This document shows positions 16,912-25,084 of a DNA stretch of 64,000 nt, in pieces. Made by a program: the position numbers and the translations under genes. The notes beneath the pieces were generated by a model. That model saw nothing but the letters and a program-made list of their open reading frames with translations, was not told the DNA's origin and searched no databases. This DNA is from an uncultured Eubacterium sp. (GTDB taxonomy: Bacteria; Bacillota; Clostridia; Lachnospirales; Lachnospiraceae): contig CAJTZN010000002.1 of the NCBI GenBank assembly GCA_910584065.1, forward strand, positions 1 through 64,000. Direction: 5' to 3'. Each line of letters starts with the position of its first letter. The first letter of the stretch is position 1.

Positions 16912-16914
16912 CAT

Positions 16915-16988
16915 CGGGGTAACAGGATTCGAACCTGCGGCCTCATCGTCCCGAACGATGCGCTCTAGCCAAACTGAGCCATACCCCG
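16915..16988 (-). tRNA. tRNA-Pro(CGG)
   Basis: A complete cloverleaf on the minus strand. Acceptor CGGGGTA pairs with TACCCCG, the D-arm is GCTC..GAGC, the anticodon stem CATCG/CGATG encloses the loop TTCGGGA (anticodon CGG), and the T-loop is GGTTCGAATCC. CCA is not encoded. It is a single tRNA with its own terminator. Confidence 0.95.
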
Positions 16989-17083
16989 TTTTTCCTCTCG
17001 ATTACTAATAATAGCACAATTGGACAAAGAAATCAAGTAAAAAATAAAAAAGTTTTTGTCATGTTTTCTGGTGAACGTTCTGC

Positions 17084-17203
17084 CTACATTTCTCCGTCTT
17101 CTTTCAGAGAGTCTTTCACTCCGGCGATCACTGCCGTAACAGCGGCAACGACGACGATCACTGCGATGATCACGACCGCGCCCGCTCCTGCGATAATACC
17201 CAT
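17084..17203 (-). CDS. 39-residue single-pass membrane peptide
   Basis: A very short reading frame starting MGIIAGAGAVVIIAVIVVVA, followed by AVTAVIAGVKDSLKEDGEM and a stop at 17084-17086. A 25-residue hydrophobic helix precedes a charged tail, the layout of small membrane regulators or type I toxin-like peptides. A GCAGG motif about 10 bases upstream could be the ribosome-binding site. It lies between tRNA-Pro and the lipase gene, and the composition is far from random. Function is unknown. Without comparative data it remains a candidate gene. Confidence 0.5.
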   Translation of the reverse strand: MGIIAGAGAVVIIAVIVVVAAVTAVIAGVKDSLKEDGEM

Positions 17204-17294
17204 ATGCTGCACCTGCTTTCTTTCAAATCAATGGATTTTTGTGCTCGCGCACCATCTGAATATCAGTATACAACATTCCAGCTGAAAATTCAAC

Positions 17295-18632
17295 TCAAAA
17301 TCCCTTTTCTTTTAGTTCGTGTACGAGCTGCACGTAAAACTCCCGCACGTCGAAGCTGTCGAAATTTTCCCGGTTCAGGTCGATCATGTCGCCGTGGGAC
17401 ACGCCGCGTCTGCCGCCCGGATTGATGAATTCGTAGTGTTCTCCCCAGGCAAATGATTTTTCGCCGACAAGACCGTCGTTATAGCCGTCAAAGAAGCGGA
17501 TGGGGGCGCTGGTCATGTTGAGCGGGAAGCGGCCGCCGGACGGGACGCTCAGACGGGAACCGGTGCTCTGGTAATAGACGTCCGGGCTGTCGGCCAGCTG
17601 CTCGTTGAATTTCGCGCACTGTTCGGCCGTCAGCGAACTGACGGCGGCGAGAAAATCTGCGTTCTTTTCTCCGACTTTCCGGAGCGTGGCGTTGTAGGCG
17701 GCGGCAATTCTATTCTTTTGGCTTTCCGGTATTTTTTTTAACAGGAAATCGGCAAATTCGCACCCGCGGTGGGGCGTGTTGATCGTCGTCAGCGACGCCA
17801 CGTAGGCGTCGGTTCCGAGTGCCGAAAGGGCATAACGGCAGTCGAGGCCCCCTTTCGAATGGGCGATGATATTCACTTTTTCACATTTCGTTTCCGAAAC
17901 GATCTGGCGGATGCGCGCGTCCAGTTCTCTGGCGCTGTCCTCCACGGAAGCGGCTGACGGATGGTTGCCGTAATAGATGGCGGCGCCGTTGGCCTCTAGT
18001 TCCTTCGGGATGCGTCCCCAGTAATTAAAATAGTCCGAGTCGCGGAAAAATACGCCGTGAACGAGCAGGAGCGGATATTTAGTGTGGCAGATCTGCTCCT
18101 CTTTCCGGGCTTCGTTTTGCAGGATCTTTTTATTTTCGCAGACCACTTCCTTGCTGACAATGCGGATCATTTTTGTGAGGACGATCAGGTTGGCAACCGG
18201 CACAAAACCGCATAAGGCGCCGATCACGCGCCATTTGACGCCGAGCTGTGAAGAGGATAGATAGATGCGAATCATGCCATTCCAGAAAACGGTTGCTTCT
18301 ATTATAATGACATACAGTGTATTCAGGATCCACAGCCAGGGATCGGCCGCCAGGGAGCCGGTGCCAGGGAGGCATCCGATCCAGCCGAGCACGGAATAGA
18401 CGAATGAGAACGACGTGGACAGCAAAAACAGGAGCAAAAGCTCGCAGCCGTCGGCGCTGTTTCGCAGCTTTTTTGTGCGGAGCCGGCGGCTGGATACGGA
18501 GGGCCGGATATTTATGGCTGTGAACAGGGGGACGCACAGAAATATGAAAACGGCGGGGTGTATGCTGAGGGAGTAAGAATTTGCGGTCAGGCCAATGATG
18601 AGTGAAAACAGGAGGCGGATCAGATAAATCAT
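17295..18632 (-). CDS. Membrane-anchored alpha/beta-hydrolase (lipase/esterase)
   Basis: A 445-residue protein with about four N-terminal membrane helices (to about residue 160), followed by a lipase domain. That domain opens with YPLLLVHGVFFRDSDYFNYW, in which HG is the oxyanion-hole element. The nucleophile elbow is AHSKGG, a GxSxG variant with alanine in the first position, and TPHRG follows, as in PGAP1-like and triacylglycerol lipases. Late in the protein, DGLVGEKSFAWGEH supplies the likely catalytic aspartate and VSHGDMIDL the histidine. The catalytic part probably faces the cytoplasm or the membrane surface; topology is unresolved. It is the last plausible gene before a 91-base gap to the divergent M15 peptidase gene. 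Confidence 0.82.
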   Translation of the reverse strand: MIYLIRLLFSLIIGLTANSYSLSIHPAVFIFLCVPLFTAINIRPSVSSRRLRTKKLRNSADGCELLLLFLLSTSFSFVYSVLGWIGCLPGTGSLAADPWLWILNTLYVIIIEATVFWNGMIRIYLSSSQLGVKWRVIGALCGFVPVANLIVLTKMIRIVSKEVVCENKKILQNEARKEEQICHTKYPLLLVHGVFFRDSDYFNYWGRIPKELEANGAAIYYGNHPSAASVEDSARELDARIRQIVSETKCEKVNIIAHSKGGLDCRYALSALGTDAYVASLTTINTPHRGCEFADFLLKKIPESQKNRIAAAYNATLRKVGEKNADFLAAVSSLTAEQCAKFNEQLADSPDVYYQSTGSRLSVPSGGRFPLNMTSAPIRFFDGYNDGLVGEKSFAWGEHYEFINPGGRRGVSHGDMIDLNRENFDSFDVREFYVQLVHELKEKGF

Positions 18633-18657
18633 AGTGGTTTCTTCCTTTTCTTTTTGC

Positions 18658-18686
18658 TTGTGTTATAATTTGGTTTGGTGTACAAT
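18658..18686 (+). promoter_or_regulatory. Promoter of the M15 peptidase gene
   Basis: TTGTGT (18658-18663) and TACAAT (18681-18686) are separated by 17 bases, 29 bases upstream of the ATG at 18716. Confidence 0.5.
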
Positions 18687-18715
18687 ATAAATCGACAGAA
18701 TCAAGGGAAAGGTTA

Positions 18716-19483
18716 ATGGAAAAAATGAGAAAAGGAAAAGACATGGTAAAATTTGTGACGGCAGCAGCAGTGCTCCTGGCGGCAGCGCTCGTCATCGGTT
18801 TCCGTCCGTGCATGGCAAAGTCATCCACGGCTAAGCCGGCCGTAAATAAGCCATCTGCGGATAAGCCGGACCCGGCCAGTGAGAAGGTACACGTTTACAA
18901 GAGCGGGTTTACGTATCAGAAACTCACAGATGAGATCGTCGAGCGGATCAAGGGAAAATCCTATCAGGAAGATGCAAAGATCAAGCTCGACAGCCTGCGC
19001 TATCTGCGCATCCAGTATGTGGATTTTAAAGGAAACGTCAGGAGCGGGGAGATGATCGTGAATAAGAAAATTGCCCGCAGGACGCTGAAAGTATTTTACC
19101 GTCTGTACCAGATCGGTTATCCGATCCAGCGCATGAGGCTGGTCGATGAATACGGGGCCGACGATGAGGCGTCGATGGCGGCCAACAATACATCGGCCTT
19201 TAATTACCGCAAGATCGCCGGTACGGAAAAGCTTTCGAACCACAGCCGAGGACTGGCGATCGACATCAATCCGAAGATCAATCCCTACATTACGTCGAAA
19301 GGTGTCGTCCCGGCAAACGGCAGGCGCTACAAAGAGCGGGAAGTATCGAAGTGCCGCGGCAAGTACAGGGATTACATGATCCATAAGGGAGACGAGGTCT
19401 ACAAAATATTTAAAAAATACGGGTTTTCCTGGGGTGGGAACTGGAAACACGCCAAAGATTATCAACATTTTGAATATGTGTAA
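18716..19483 (+). CDS. M15-family peptidase (D-Ala-D-Ala carboxypeptidase-like)
   Basis: A 255-residue secreted zinc peptidase expected to trim peptidoglycan peptides. An N-terminal signal or anchor helix (FVTAAAVLLAAALVIGF) and a Lys/Pro/Ser-rich linker precede the catalytic domain (about 65-255). Zinc ligands are visible in the motif SNHSRGLAIDI, the SxHxxGxAxD pattern, and in the C-terminal DYQHFEYV. AGGGAAAGG stands before the ATG; a second ATG three codons in is possible. The C-terminus ends right after the HFE motif, as in the L-Ala-D-Glu or VanY-like M15 subgroup. It is monocistronic or leads into the COG0523 genes 28 bases downstream. Confidence 0.9.
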   Translation: MEKMRKGKDMVKFVTAAAVLLAAALVIGFRPCMAKSSTAKPAVNKPSADKPDPASEKVHVYKSGFTYQKLTDEIVERIKGKSYQEDAKIKLDSLRYLRIQYVDFKGNVRSGEMIVNKKIARRTLKVFYRLYQIGYPIQRMRLVDEYGADDEASMAANNTSAFNYRKIAGTEKLSNHSRGLAIDINPKINPYITSKGVVPANGRRYKEREVSKCRGKYRDYMIHKGDEVYKIFKKYGFSWGGNWKHAKDYQHFEYV

Positions 19484-19510
19484 AGGAATCAGGAAAGGAG
19501 AATGTGAAAC

Positions 19511-20755
19511 ATGACAAAAATTGATATTGTATCCGGTTTTTTGGGAGCCGGGAAAACGACGCTGATCAAGAAACTGATCGAGGAGGCGTTCCAGGGAGAG
19601 AAACTGGTGCTGATCGAAAATGAATTTGGTGAGATTGGGATCGACGGCGGATTTTTGAAAGATGCGGGGATCAATATTACGGAAATGAATTCCGGCTGTA
19701 TCTGCTGTTCCCTCGTCGGGGACTTTGGAACGGCGCTCGGTGAGGTGCTGGAGAAATATTCGCCCGACCGCATTATCATTGAGCCGTCCGGCGTGGGGAA
19801 ACTTTCCGATGTGATCAAGGCCGTGCGCGGCGTGCAGGAGGGGCTTCCACAGGATACGGTCAGGCTGAACAGTTTTGTGACGGTAGCAGACGCCACAAAA
19901 TGTAAGATGTATATGAAAAATTTCGGCGAATTTTACAACAACCAGATTGAACACGCGGGTACGATCGTCCTGAGCCGCACGGGAAAGATCACCGAAGACA
20001 AGCTCCGGGCCTGTTTGGATCTCATCCGGGCGCAAAACGCGGAGGCGGCAGTCATCACGACGCCCTGGGAGGAGATGGACGGGGCGCAGATGCTGCGCAC
20101 GATGGAAAAAGAGGCCGACTGGCAGAAGGAACTGCTGGAGAATGTGGGACGGGAGCAGGAGCACCATGAGCACGACCATGAGCATGGAGAGGGATGCTGC
20201 CATGGGCATCATGATCACGACCATGAGCATGGGGAAGGACATGGAGAGGGATGCTGTCATGGGCATCATGAGCACGACCATGAGCATGGGGAAGGACATG
20301 GAGAGGGATGCTGTCACGGCCACCACCACGACCATGAGCATGGAGAAGGACATGGAGAAGGACATGGAGAAGGATGCTGTCACGGGCATCATGACCACGA
20401 GCATGAAGATGGACATGGGCACGGAGAGGGATGCTGTCACGGCCACCACCACGATCACGACCATCATCACGCCGATGATGTATTCACGAGCATTGGCATC
20501 GAGACGGCTCACAAGTATACAGAACCGGAACTGACGGAAATCTTGCAAAAGATCACCGGCGAAGGCGCGCCGTTTGGCACGATCCTCCGCGCGAAAGGGA
20601 TCGTGCCGTCCGATGAGGGTCAATGGTTCCACTTTGACATGGTGCCGGGCGAATACGAAGTCCGCCGCGGGAACGCGGATTACACGGGGCGGATCTGTGT
20701 GATCGGCGCCGAACTTGATGAGGCGGGGCTGAAAGATCTGTTCACTGGCAGGTAA
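19511..20755 (+). CDS. COG0523 (CobW/YjiA) metal GTPase with His-rich insert
   Basis: A 414-residue GTPase of the G3E family that delivers or buffers metal ions, usually zinc, nickel or cobalt. The N-terminal domain has the P-loop SGFLGAGKTT, the switch segment ENEFGEIGID, the metal-binding motif GCICCSL and the glutamate-rich guanine pocket. Residues about 217-320 form a long insert of His, Glu, Gly and paired Cys (HGEGCCHGHH repeated five times), which should bind many metal ions. The C-terminal CobW_C domain (about 325-414) includes RAKGIVPSDEGQWFHFD. AGGAAAGGAGAATGTGAAAC precedes the ATG. The next gene encodes a degenerate relative, 11 bases downstream. The metal is not identifiable from sequence; no Zur site was seen. 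Confidence 0.92.
   Translation: MTKIDIVSGFLGAGKTTLIKKLIEEAFQGEKLVLIENEFGEIGIDGGFLKDAGINITEMNSGCICCSLVGDFGTALGEVLEKYSPDRIIIEPSGVGKLSDVIKAVRGVQEGLPQDTVRLNSFVTVADATKCKMYMKNFGEFYNNQIEHAGTIVLSRTGKITEDKLRACLDLIRAQNAEAAVITTPWEEMDGAQMLRTMEKEADWQKELLENVGREQEHHEHDHEHGEGCCHGHHDHDHEHGEGHGEGCCHGHHEHDHEHGEGHGEGCCHGHHHDHEHGEGHGEGHGEGCCHGHHDHEHEDGHGHGEGCCHGHHHDHDHHHADDVFTSIGIETAHKYTEPELTEILQKITGEGAPFGTILRAKGIVPSDEGQWFHFDMVPGEYEVRRGNADYTGRICVIGAELDEAGLKDLFTGR
20161..20475 (+). repeat. Tandem coding repeat encoding the His/Cys metal-binding insert
   Basis: Imperfect units built on CATGGAGAGGGATGCTG(C/T)CA followed by (C/G)GGCATCATGA and CACGACCATGAGCATGG recur five times with variable spacing. They encode the HEHGEGCCHGHH-type repeats. 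Near-identity between units suggests recent expansion by slippage or unequal recombination. Confidence 0.85.
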
Positions 20756-20766
20756 AGGAGACAGTT

Positions 20767-21720
20767 ATGTTTAGAAATAAAGAAATACCGGTATATTTGT
20801 TTGCCGGACTTTTAGAGAGCGGAAAATCCACCTGCATCCAGGAAGTGATCGAAGAGGGGAATTTTTCCGACGGGGCCAAAACACTGATGATCCTGTGCGA
20901 AGAGGGCGAGCATGAGATTGATGAGCAGCTCCTGATGTCAAACCGCATTTCCTGCGTTTTGCTGGAGGATGAGGACGATTTCACTGAAGAGGCGTGCCTG
21001 ACGTTTCAGGAGAAATATAAGCCGGACCGCGTGGTCATCGAGTATAACGGCATGTGGGACATGGAAGAACTGTATAAAGTAGTGCTGCCGGAGCACTGGA
21101 TCGTGGTGCAGACGTTCGCCACGGTAAACGCGCTCACGTATCAGGTCTACAGCAGTAATATGAAGCCGCTTCTGATGGCACATTTTCAGATGGCCGACCT
21201 CGTGATCTTTAACCGCTGTACCGAGGCGTTTGATAAGCCGGCGGCGAGAAGGAGCGTGAAGGCTATCAACCGCCGGGCGCAGGTGCTGTTTGAGGCGGAG
21301 GACGGTTCGGTGGAGACAAATGTAGACGAGGAACTGCCATACGATGTCAATGCGTCTTCGATCACGCTGGAGGACGATGATTTCGGACTGTGGTATTTGG
21401 ACATCAGCGAGAATCCGGAAAAATATGCCGGGAAGACGGTGATATTTAAGGGACAGGTTTACCGCAATCTGACGTTTCCAAAAGATGTGTTCGTGCCGTC
21501 GCGGGCGGCGATGACATGCTGTGAGGACGATATAGCGAAGATCGGGTTTATGTGCCACCACGAGGGGGCATCGAAACTGAAGATTGATTCCTGGGTGACG
21601 GTAACAGTCACGGTCCGGGTGCAGAAAAGCCGCAAACACGAGGGCAATTTTCCGGTCCTGTACGCGGAGCGCGTCGAGCCGGCCGAGCCGCCGGAAGAGG
21701 AGGTCGTTTACTTTGGATAA
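20767..21720 (+). CDS. COG0523-like GTPase with YcgQ/TIGR03943-like C-terminus
   Basis: A 317-residue protein paired with the His-rich GTPase. The P-loop AGLLESGKST and overall N-terminal layout (to about residue 190) follow COG0523. The GCxCC metal motif is absent; the equivalent region reads NRISCVLLED, and the NKxD element has become FNRCTE. The C-terminal 110 residues, with GKTVIFKGQVYRN, VPSRAAMTCCEDD and GFMC, resemble the C-terminal domain of YcgQ/TIGR03943 proteins, which are encoded near zinc genes in Bacillus. The gene thus looks like a fusion of two partners of metal homeostasis. AAAGGAGACAGTT precedes the ATG. The domain comparison is from memory of family patterns and is of moderate certainty. 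Confidence 0.72.
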   Translation: MFRNKEIPVYLFAGLLESGKSTCIQEVIEEGNFSDGAKTLMILCEEGEHEIDEQLLMSNRISCVLLEDEDDFTEEACLTFQEKYKPDRVVIEYNGMWDMEELYKVVLPEHWIVVQTFATVNALTYQVYSSNMKPLLMAHFQMADLVIFNRCTEAFDKPAARRSVKAINRRAQVLFEAEDGSVETNVDEELPYDVNASSITLEDDDFGLWYLDISENPEKYAGKTVIFKGQVYRNLTFPKDVFVPSRAAMTCCEDDIAKIGFMCHHEGASKLKIDSWVTVTVTVRVQKSRKHEGNFPVLYAERVEPAEPPEEEVVYFG

Positions 21721-22822
21721 AAGGGCAAAGGATAAAAGGGCAAAATCTGTCCTGCTGTTTTTGGTAATGGCAGCTGCCCTCTGGCTGTACGCGGCGCCGC
21801 CGTGCAGCGCCGCCCGGAACCCGGGAGCGGAGAACAAAGCGGAGGAAGACGTTACCGCCGTCACAATCAGTGCCGCGGGCGACTGCACATTTGGATCGGA
21901 TCAGAAATCGCCGGCTTCCGCAAATTTTTACGCGGTATACAAAAAACAGGACGATCCGGCTTATTTTTTTAAAAACGTCAGGCCGTACTTTAAGGGAGAT
22001 GATCTGACGCTGGTCAATTTTGAGGGCGTGCTGACAAAACGGACGACGAGGGCGGATAAAAAGTATGCGTTTAAAGGAAATCCCGGCTATGTGAACATTT
22101 TGCGGAAGGGATCTGTTGAGGCCGTCGCGTTTGCGAATAACCACTGCCGCGATTTCGGTGAAGGCAGTTATACCGATACGAAGGAGTGTTTCAAGGAGGC
22201 GGGCGTTACATATTCTTCTTATGAAAAAGTGGGGATCTATGAGGCAAAGGGAAAAAAGATCGGCATGATCTCCGTAAACGGGCTGGAGGGTACGGACGTG
22301 TCTAAGTCACTCGTTCAGAAGGGGCTGAAAAAGCTGAAAAAGAAGGGAGCCGATCTGCGGATCGTCAGCATACACGCCGGCATTGAGTACGAAAAAGCGC
22401 CGTCGGCGGAACAGAAAAACCTGGCGCGGTACGCGGTCGATCAGGGAGCGGACCTCGTCCTCGGACACCACCCGCACATCCTGCAGGGCGTCGAAAAATA
22501 CAGGGGACGTTATATCGTCTACAGCCTCGGGAACTTCTGCTTTGGCGGAAATACGAACCCGGCAGACAAAGACACGATGATCTTTCAGCAGACCTTTCTG
22601 TTTCGCGAGGGAAAACTGAAGAGGAAAGAAAGTAAAGTGAAGCTCATTCCCTGCTCGCTGTCGTCCGCCAGCGGAGTCAATAATTACCAGCCGACGCCGG
22701 CTTCGGGGAAAAAGAAAAAACAGATATTGAAAAAAATCGATAATCTGTGCCGGCCGCTTGGAACGACGCTCCAGAACAAAAAGGGAAAGCTCACGCAGAC
22801 GTTGTATCAGGCGGAAAGCTGA
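21713..22822 (+). CDS. CapA-like poly-gamma-glutamate/capsule synthesis family protein
   Basis: A 369-residue exported protein of the CapA (PGA_cap) metallophosphoesterase-like family. The start is TTG at 21713, preceded by GAAGAGGAGGTCG, and it overlaps the previous gene by eight bases, so translation is coupled. The signal segment (about 12-34) contains LLFLVMAAALWLYAAPP. Family motifs are AAGDCTFG, LVNFEGVLT, FANNHCRDFG and GHHPHILQG, with VYSLGNFCFGG near the end. Homologues are implicated in exporting polyglutamate or in surface phosphoester chemistry; no capBC genes accompany it here, so the exact role is open. Its coupling to the metal GTPases is notable, as this fold binds metal. Confidence 0.88.
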   Translation: MDKRAKDKRAKSVLLFLVMAAALWLYAAPPCSAARNPGAENKAEEDVTAVTISAAGDCTFGSDQKSPASANFYAVYKKQDDPAYFFKNVRPYFKGDDLTLVNFEGVLTKRTTRADKKYAFKGNPGYVNILRKGSVEAVAFANNHCRDFGEGSYTDTKECFKEAGVTYSSYEKVGIYEAKGKKIGMISVNGLEGTDVSKSLVQKGLKKLKKKGADLRIVSIHAGIEYEKAPSAEQKNLARYAVDQGADLVLGHHPHILQGVEKYRGRYIVYSLGNFCFGGNTNPADKDTMIFQQTFLFREGKLKRKESKVKLIPCSLSSASGVNNYQPTPASGKKKKQILKKIDNLCRPLGTTLQNKKGKLTQTLYQAES

Positions 22823-22823
22823 C

Positions 22824-22852
22824 TTGCTATTTGGGGAAGAGCATGATAAAAT
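22824..22852 (+). promoter_or_regulatory. Promoter of the secreted SGNH esterase
   Basis: TTGCTA (22824-22829) and TAAAAT (22847-22852) are separated by 17 bases, 42 bases upstream of the ATG at 22895. Confidence 0.55.
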
Positions 22853-22894
22853 GGATACCAGTGGGAGAACTAATGGAAAGGAAGGATTTTTATT

Positions 22895-24970
22895 ATGAAG
22901 ATGGGAAAACAAAAAGTGCTCAGTGCCGCTTTAGTGATGGCGCTGGCCGTTAGCAGCATTTCCGGCGCAGGGGTTGCCGATGCTGCAAAGAAAGCGGCGT
23001 TGAAAACGAAGAAAATGACGCTGCAGGTCAAGGGATCAAAGAAGATCGTCATTAAGAATAAGTCGGCGAAGATGAAGTACACCTTTAAGAGCAGCAAAAA
23101 ATCGGTGGCAAAGGTGAGCAAGACAGGAAAGGTCACCGGTGTAAAGGCGGGGGAAGCAAAGATCACCGTCTTTGAGGCGAAGAAAAAGGCAAAGAAGAAA
23201 AAGAAGATTGGAACGTGTTCTGTTGTGGTAAAGCCTCAAAAGAGCAATACACAGAAAAAAGCGACAGCCGCACCGGGTACATCAGCTCCAGCGGCAACGG
23301 CGCCGGCAGCAACGGCACCGGTCGTAACGCCACCAGAATCAACAGCACCGGCTGTGACGGAAGTACCAGCGCCGGCAAAGGCGACGATCGTACCAGCCTA
23401 TAATACGACAACTGTAGGTTTCGATGGAAGTACGAGCAAGGTAGTAGAATCCGAAATTACCGTGCCGCTGAAAGAGGCGATGCTGTATGGCGGTATATGT
23501 AAGGTTTCAGCCGATTTTACGCAGGAGACGGGAAGCGAGCAGGAGTTATCGGTCGGCTATGAAGGAGAATACTTGAATTTCACGCTGAACGGGGCTTACA
23601 TAAAGGATAAGTCGGTCGATCCGATGTCGGATTCCACGGCGTTTTGCTGTCCGAGCGGAGAGACGGTGCACCAGGAATTTTCGTTTGATGTGCCGAAGTA
23701 TTCTTATGATTTCAATCTGAAAATCAGCGGCCCGGCGGGCGTGAGCTTTAAGGTGGACAATGTGACGGTCCAGACGATGCCGTTTGCAGATGCGGATTAC
23801 GCTGACATGGTAGAACATTCGACACGTTCGACCGGAAATAACGCGAGGATCAAAAAGGCGATCGAAAAGGCGAGAGCCGGGGAGGACGTTACGATCGCAT
23901 ATCTCGGCGGATCGATTACCGAGGGCTTTGCCGCGTCGGAGACGGACAACGGCGACTGCTACGCGGAAGAGTCTTACAATCAGTTTAAATATAACTACGG
24001 CGCAGGCGACGGGAGCAACGTTCATTTTATCAATGCGGGCATGAGCGGAACGCCGTCCAGGCTCGGAATCATCCGCTATGAGCGCGACGTGCTGGCGCAG
24101 ATGAAGCACGGACAGTATCCGGATATTCTCTTTATTGATTTTGCCGTAAATGACGGCGGCGACTGCGCGGAGCAGTATGAGAGCATCATCCGTACGGCGC
24201 TCGAGCAGGGTTCAGCCGTTGTACTCATGTTTGTGCTGTACAATAACGGAAACGGGCGCGAAGACCTATATAAAGAATTTGGTGAATACTATGAACTGGC
24301 GATGGTAAGTCCGGGCAGCGGAATGAAATCCGCTAAAAAGTCGGCATTCGATCACTGGTTCTACTGGCCGGACGGACATCCGGACGTAGGCGGCCACAGA
24401 TATATGGCGGACTGTATTTCCAGAATGTTCCGCGCGGTGGATGAAGAAGAGACGAAGACCGATAATAACAGGGTGGCAGAGAAGCCAATGGAGGGTAAAA
24501 ACTTCGTCGGCATGAAGACGCTCGAGTCCTCTACGGACATCTCGAAGATCGACGCGGTAAAATCAATAGAAGTGGGCGGATTTTCGGTACTCAAGGACAG
24601 TGATCAGCCGACACTCCAGTATATAAAGAACGGCGTGGAGAAGCTGCCATGGTTCCCGGATGTGTGGGCGCATACGTCGTCTTCGGGCAGCGACAGCTTC
24701 AAAGCCGAGATCAAATGTAACAGTATACTCGTTGCTTATAAACAGGCTGGTTCCGGTTTTGGTAAGGCGGAGTGCTATGTCGATGGTAAGTATGTCGGGG
24801 ATCTTGACAAGAGTACTGGCGGATGGAACAACGCGATGGTATTTACCGCGCTTTCCGAGGATACGGTGAAAGATCATACCCTTGAGATCAAGATGAAAGA
24901 GGGCGATGAGAAAAAACCGTTTACGATTTATGCGATCGGTTATGCCGACAGCGGTGAAAAAGCGGAATGA
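22895..24970 (+). CDS. Secreted SGNH/GDSL esterase with Ig-like N-terminal module
   Basis: A 691-residue secreted hydrolase, probably an acetyl-xylan or other carbohydrate esterase. A signal peptide (about 1-30) is followed by a lysine-rich Big_2-like module (about 34-112), an Ala/Pro/Thr linker (about 115-170), a beta-sandwich region (about 175-300), the SGNH domain (about 305-520) and a C-terminal beta-sandwich (about 540-690). Catalytic Ser340 lies in GGSITEG, the oxyanion asparagine in FAVNDGGD and the D493/H495 pair in WPDGHPD. AAAGGAAGG precedes the ATG. The lysine-rich module resembles those in the xylanase and the GH2 enzyme of this window. Substrate specificity is inferred from that company. 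Confidence 0.85.
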   Translation: MKMGKQKVLSAALVMALAVSSISGAGVADAAKKAALKTKKMTLQVKGSKKIVIKNKSAKMKYTFKSSKKSVAKVSKTGKVTGVKAGEAKITVFEAKKKAKKKKKIGTCSVVVKPQKSNTQKKATAAPGTSAPAATAPAATAPVVTPPESTAPAVTEVPAPAKATIVPAYNTTTVGFDGSTSKVVESEITVPLKEAMLYGGICKVSADFTQETGSEQELSVGYEGEYLNFTLNGAYIKDKSVDPMSDSTAFCCPSGETVHQEFSFDVPKYSYDFNLKISGPAGVSFKVDNVTVQTMPFADADYADMVEHSTRSTGNNARIKKAIEKARAGEDVTIAYLGGSITEGFAASETDNGDCYAEESYNQFKYNYGAGDGSNVHFINAGMSGTPSRLGIIRYERDVLAQMKHGQYPDILFIDFAVNDGGDCAEQYESIIRTALEQGSAVVLMFVLYNNGNGREDLYKEFGEYYELAMVSPGSGMKSAKKSAFDHWFYWPDGHPDVGGHRYMADCISRMFRAVDEEETKTDNNRVAEKPMEGKNFVGMKTLESSTDISKIDAVKSIEVGGFSVLKDSDQPTLQYIKNGVEKLPWFPDVWAHTSSSGSDSFKAEIKCNSILVAYKQAGSGFGKAECYVDGKYVGDLDKSTGGWNNAMVFTALSEDTVKDHTLEIKMKEGDEKKPFTIYAIGYADSGEKAE

Positions 24971-25009
24971 TCCGGTAAGTGATAAAACGAAATCATCATT
25001 CGTTCATAC

Positions 25010-25040
25010 AGGCGGCCTTGGCCTATCAGGGCCGCCTTTG
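25010..25040 (+). terminator. Terminator of the SGNH esterase gene
   Basis: AGGCGGCC (25010-25017) pairs with GGCCGCCT (25030-25037), with some pairing inside the loop, and TTTGTG follows. It lies 40 bases after the stop codon. Confidence 0.7.
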
Positions 25041-25084
25041 TGTAAGGGGAAAAGGCATATAAATGTTTTGGAATGGAGGTAATT

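Noticed and set aside
18821..20632. Long open frame on the minus strand (603 codons)
   Set aside because: It is antisense to the M15 peptidase and the His-rich GTPase. Its low-complexity MMVVVV-type sequence is the mirror of the His-rich repeat, and it has no recognisable domain.
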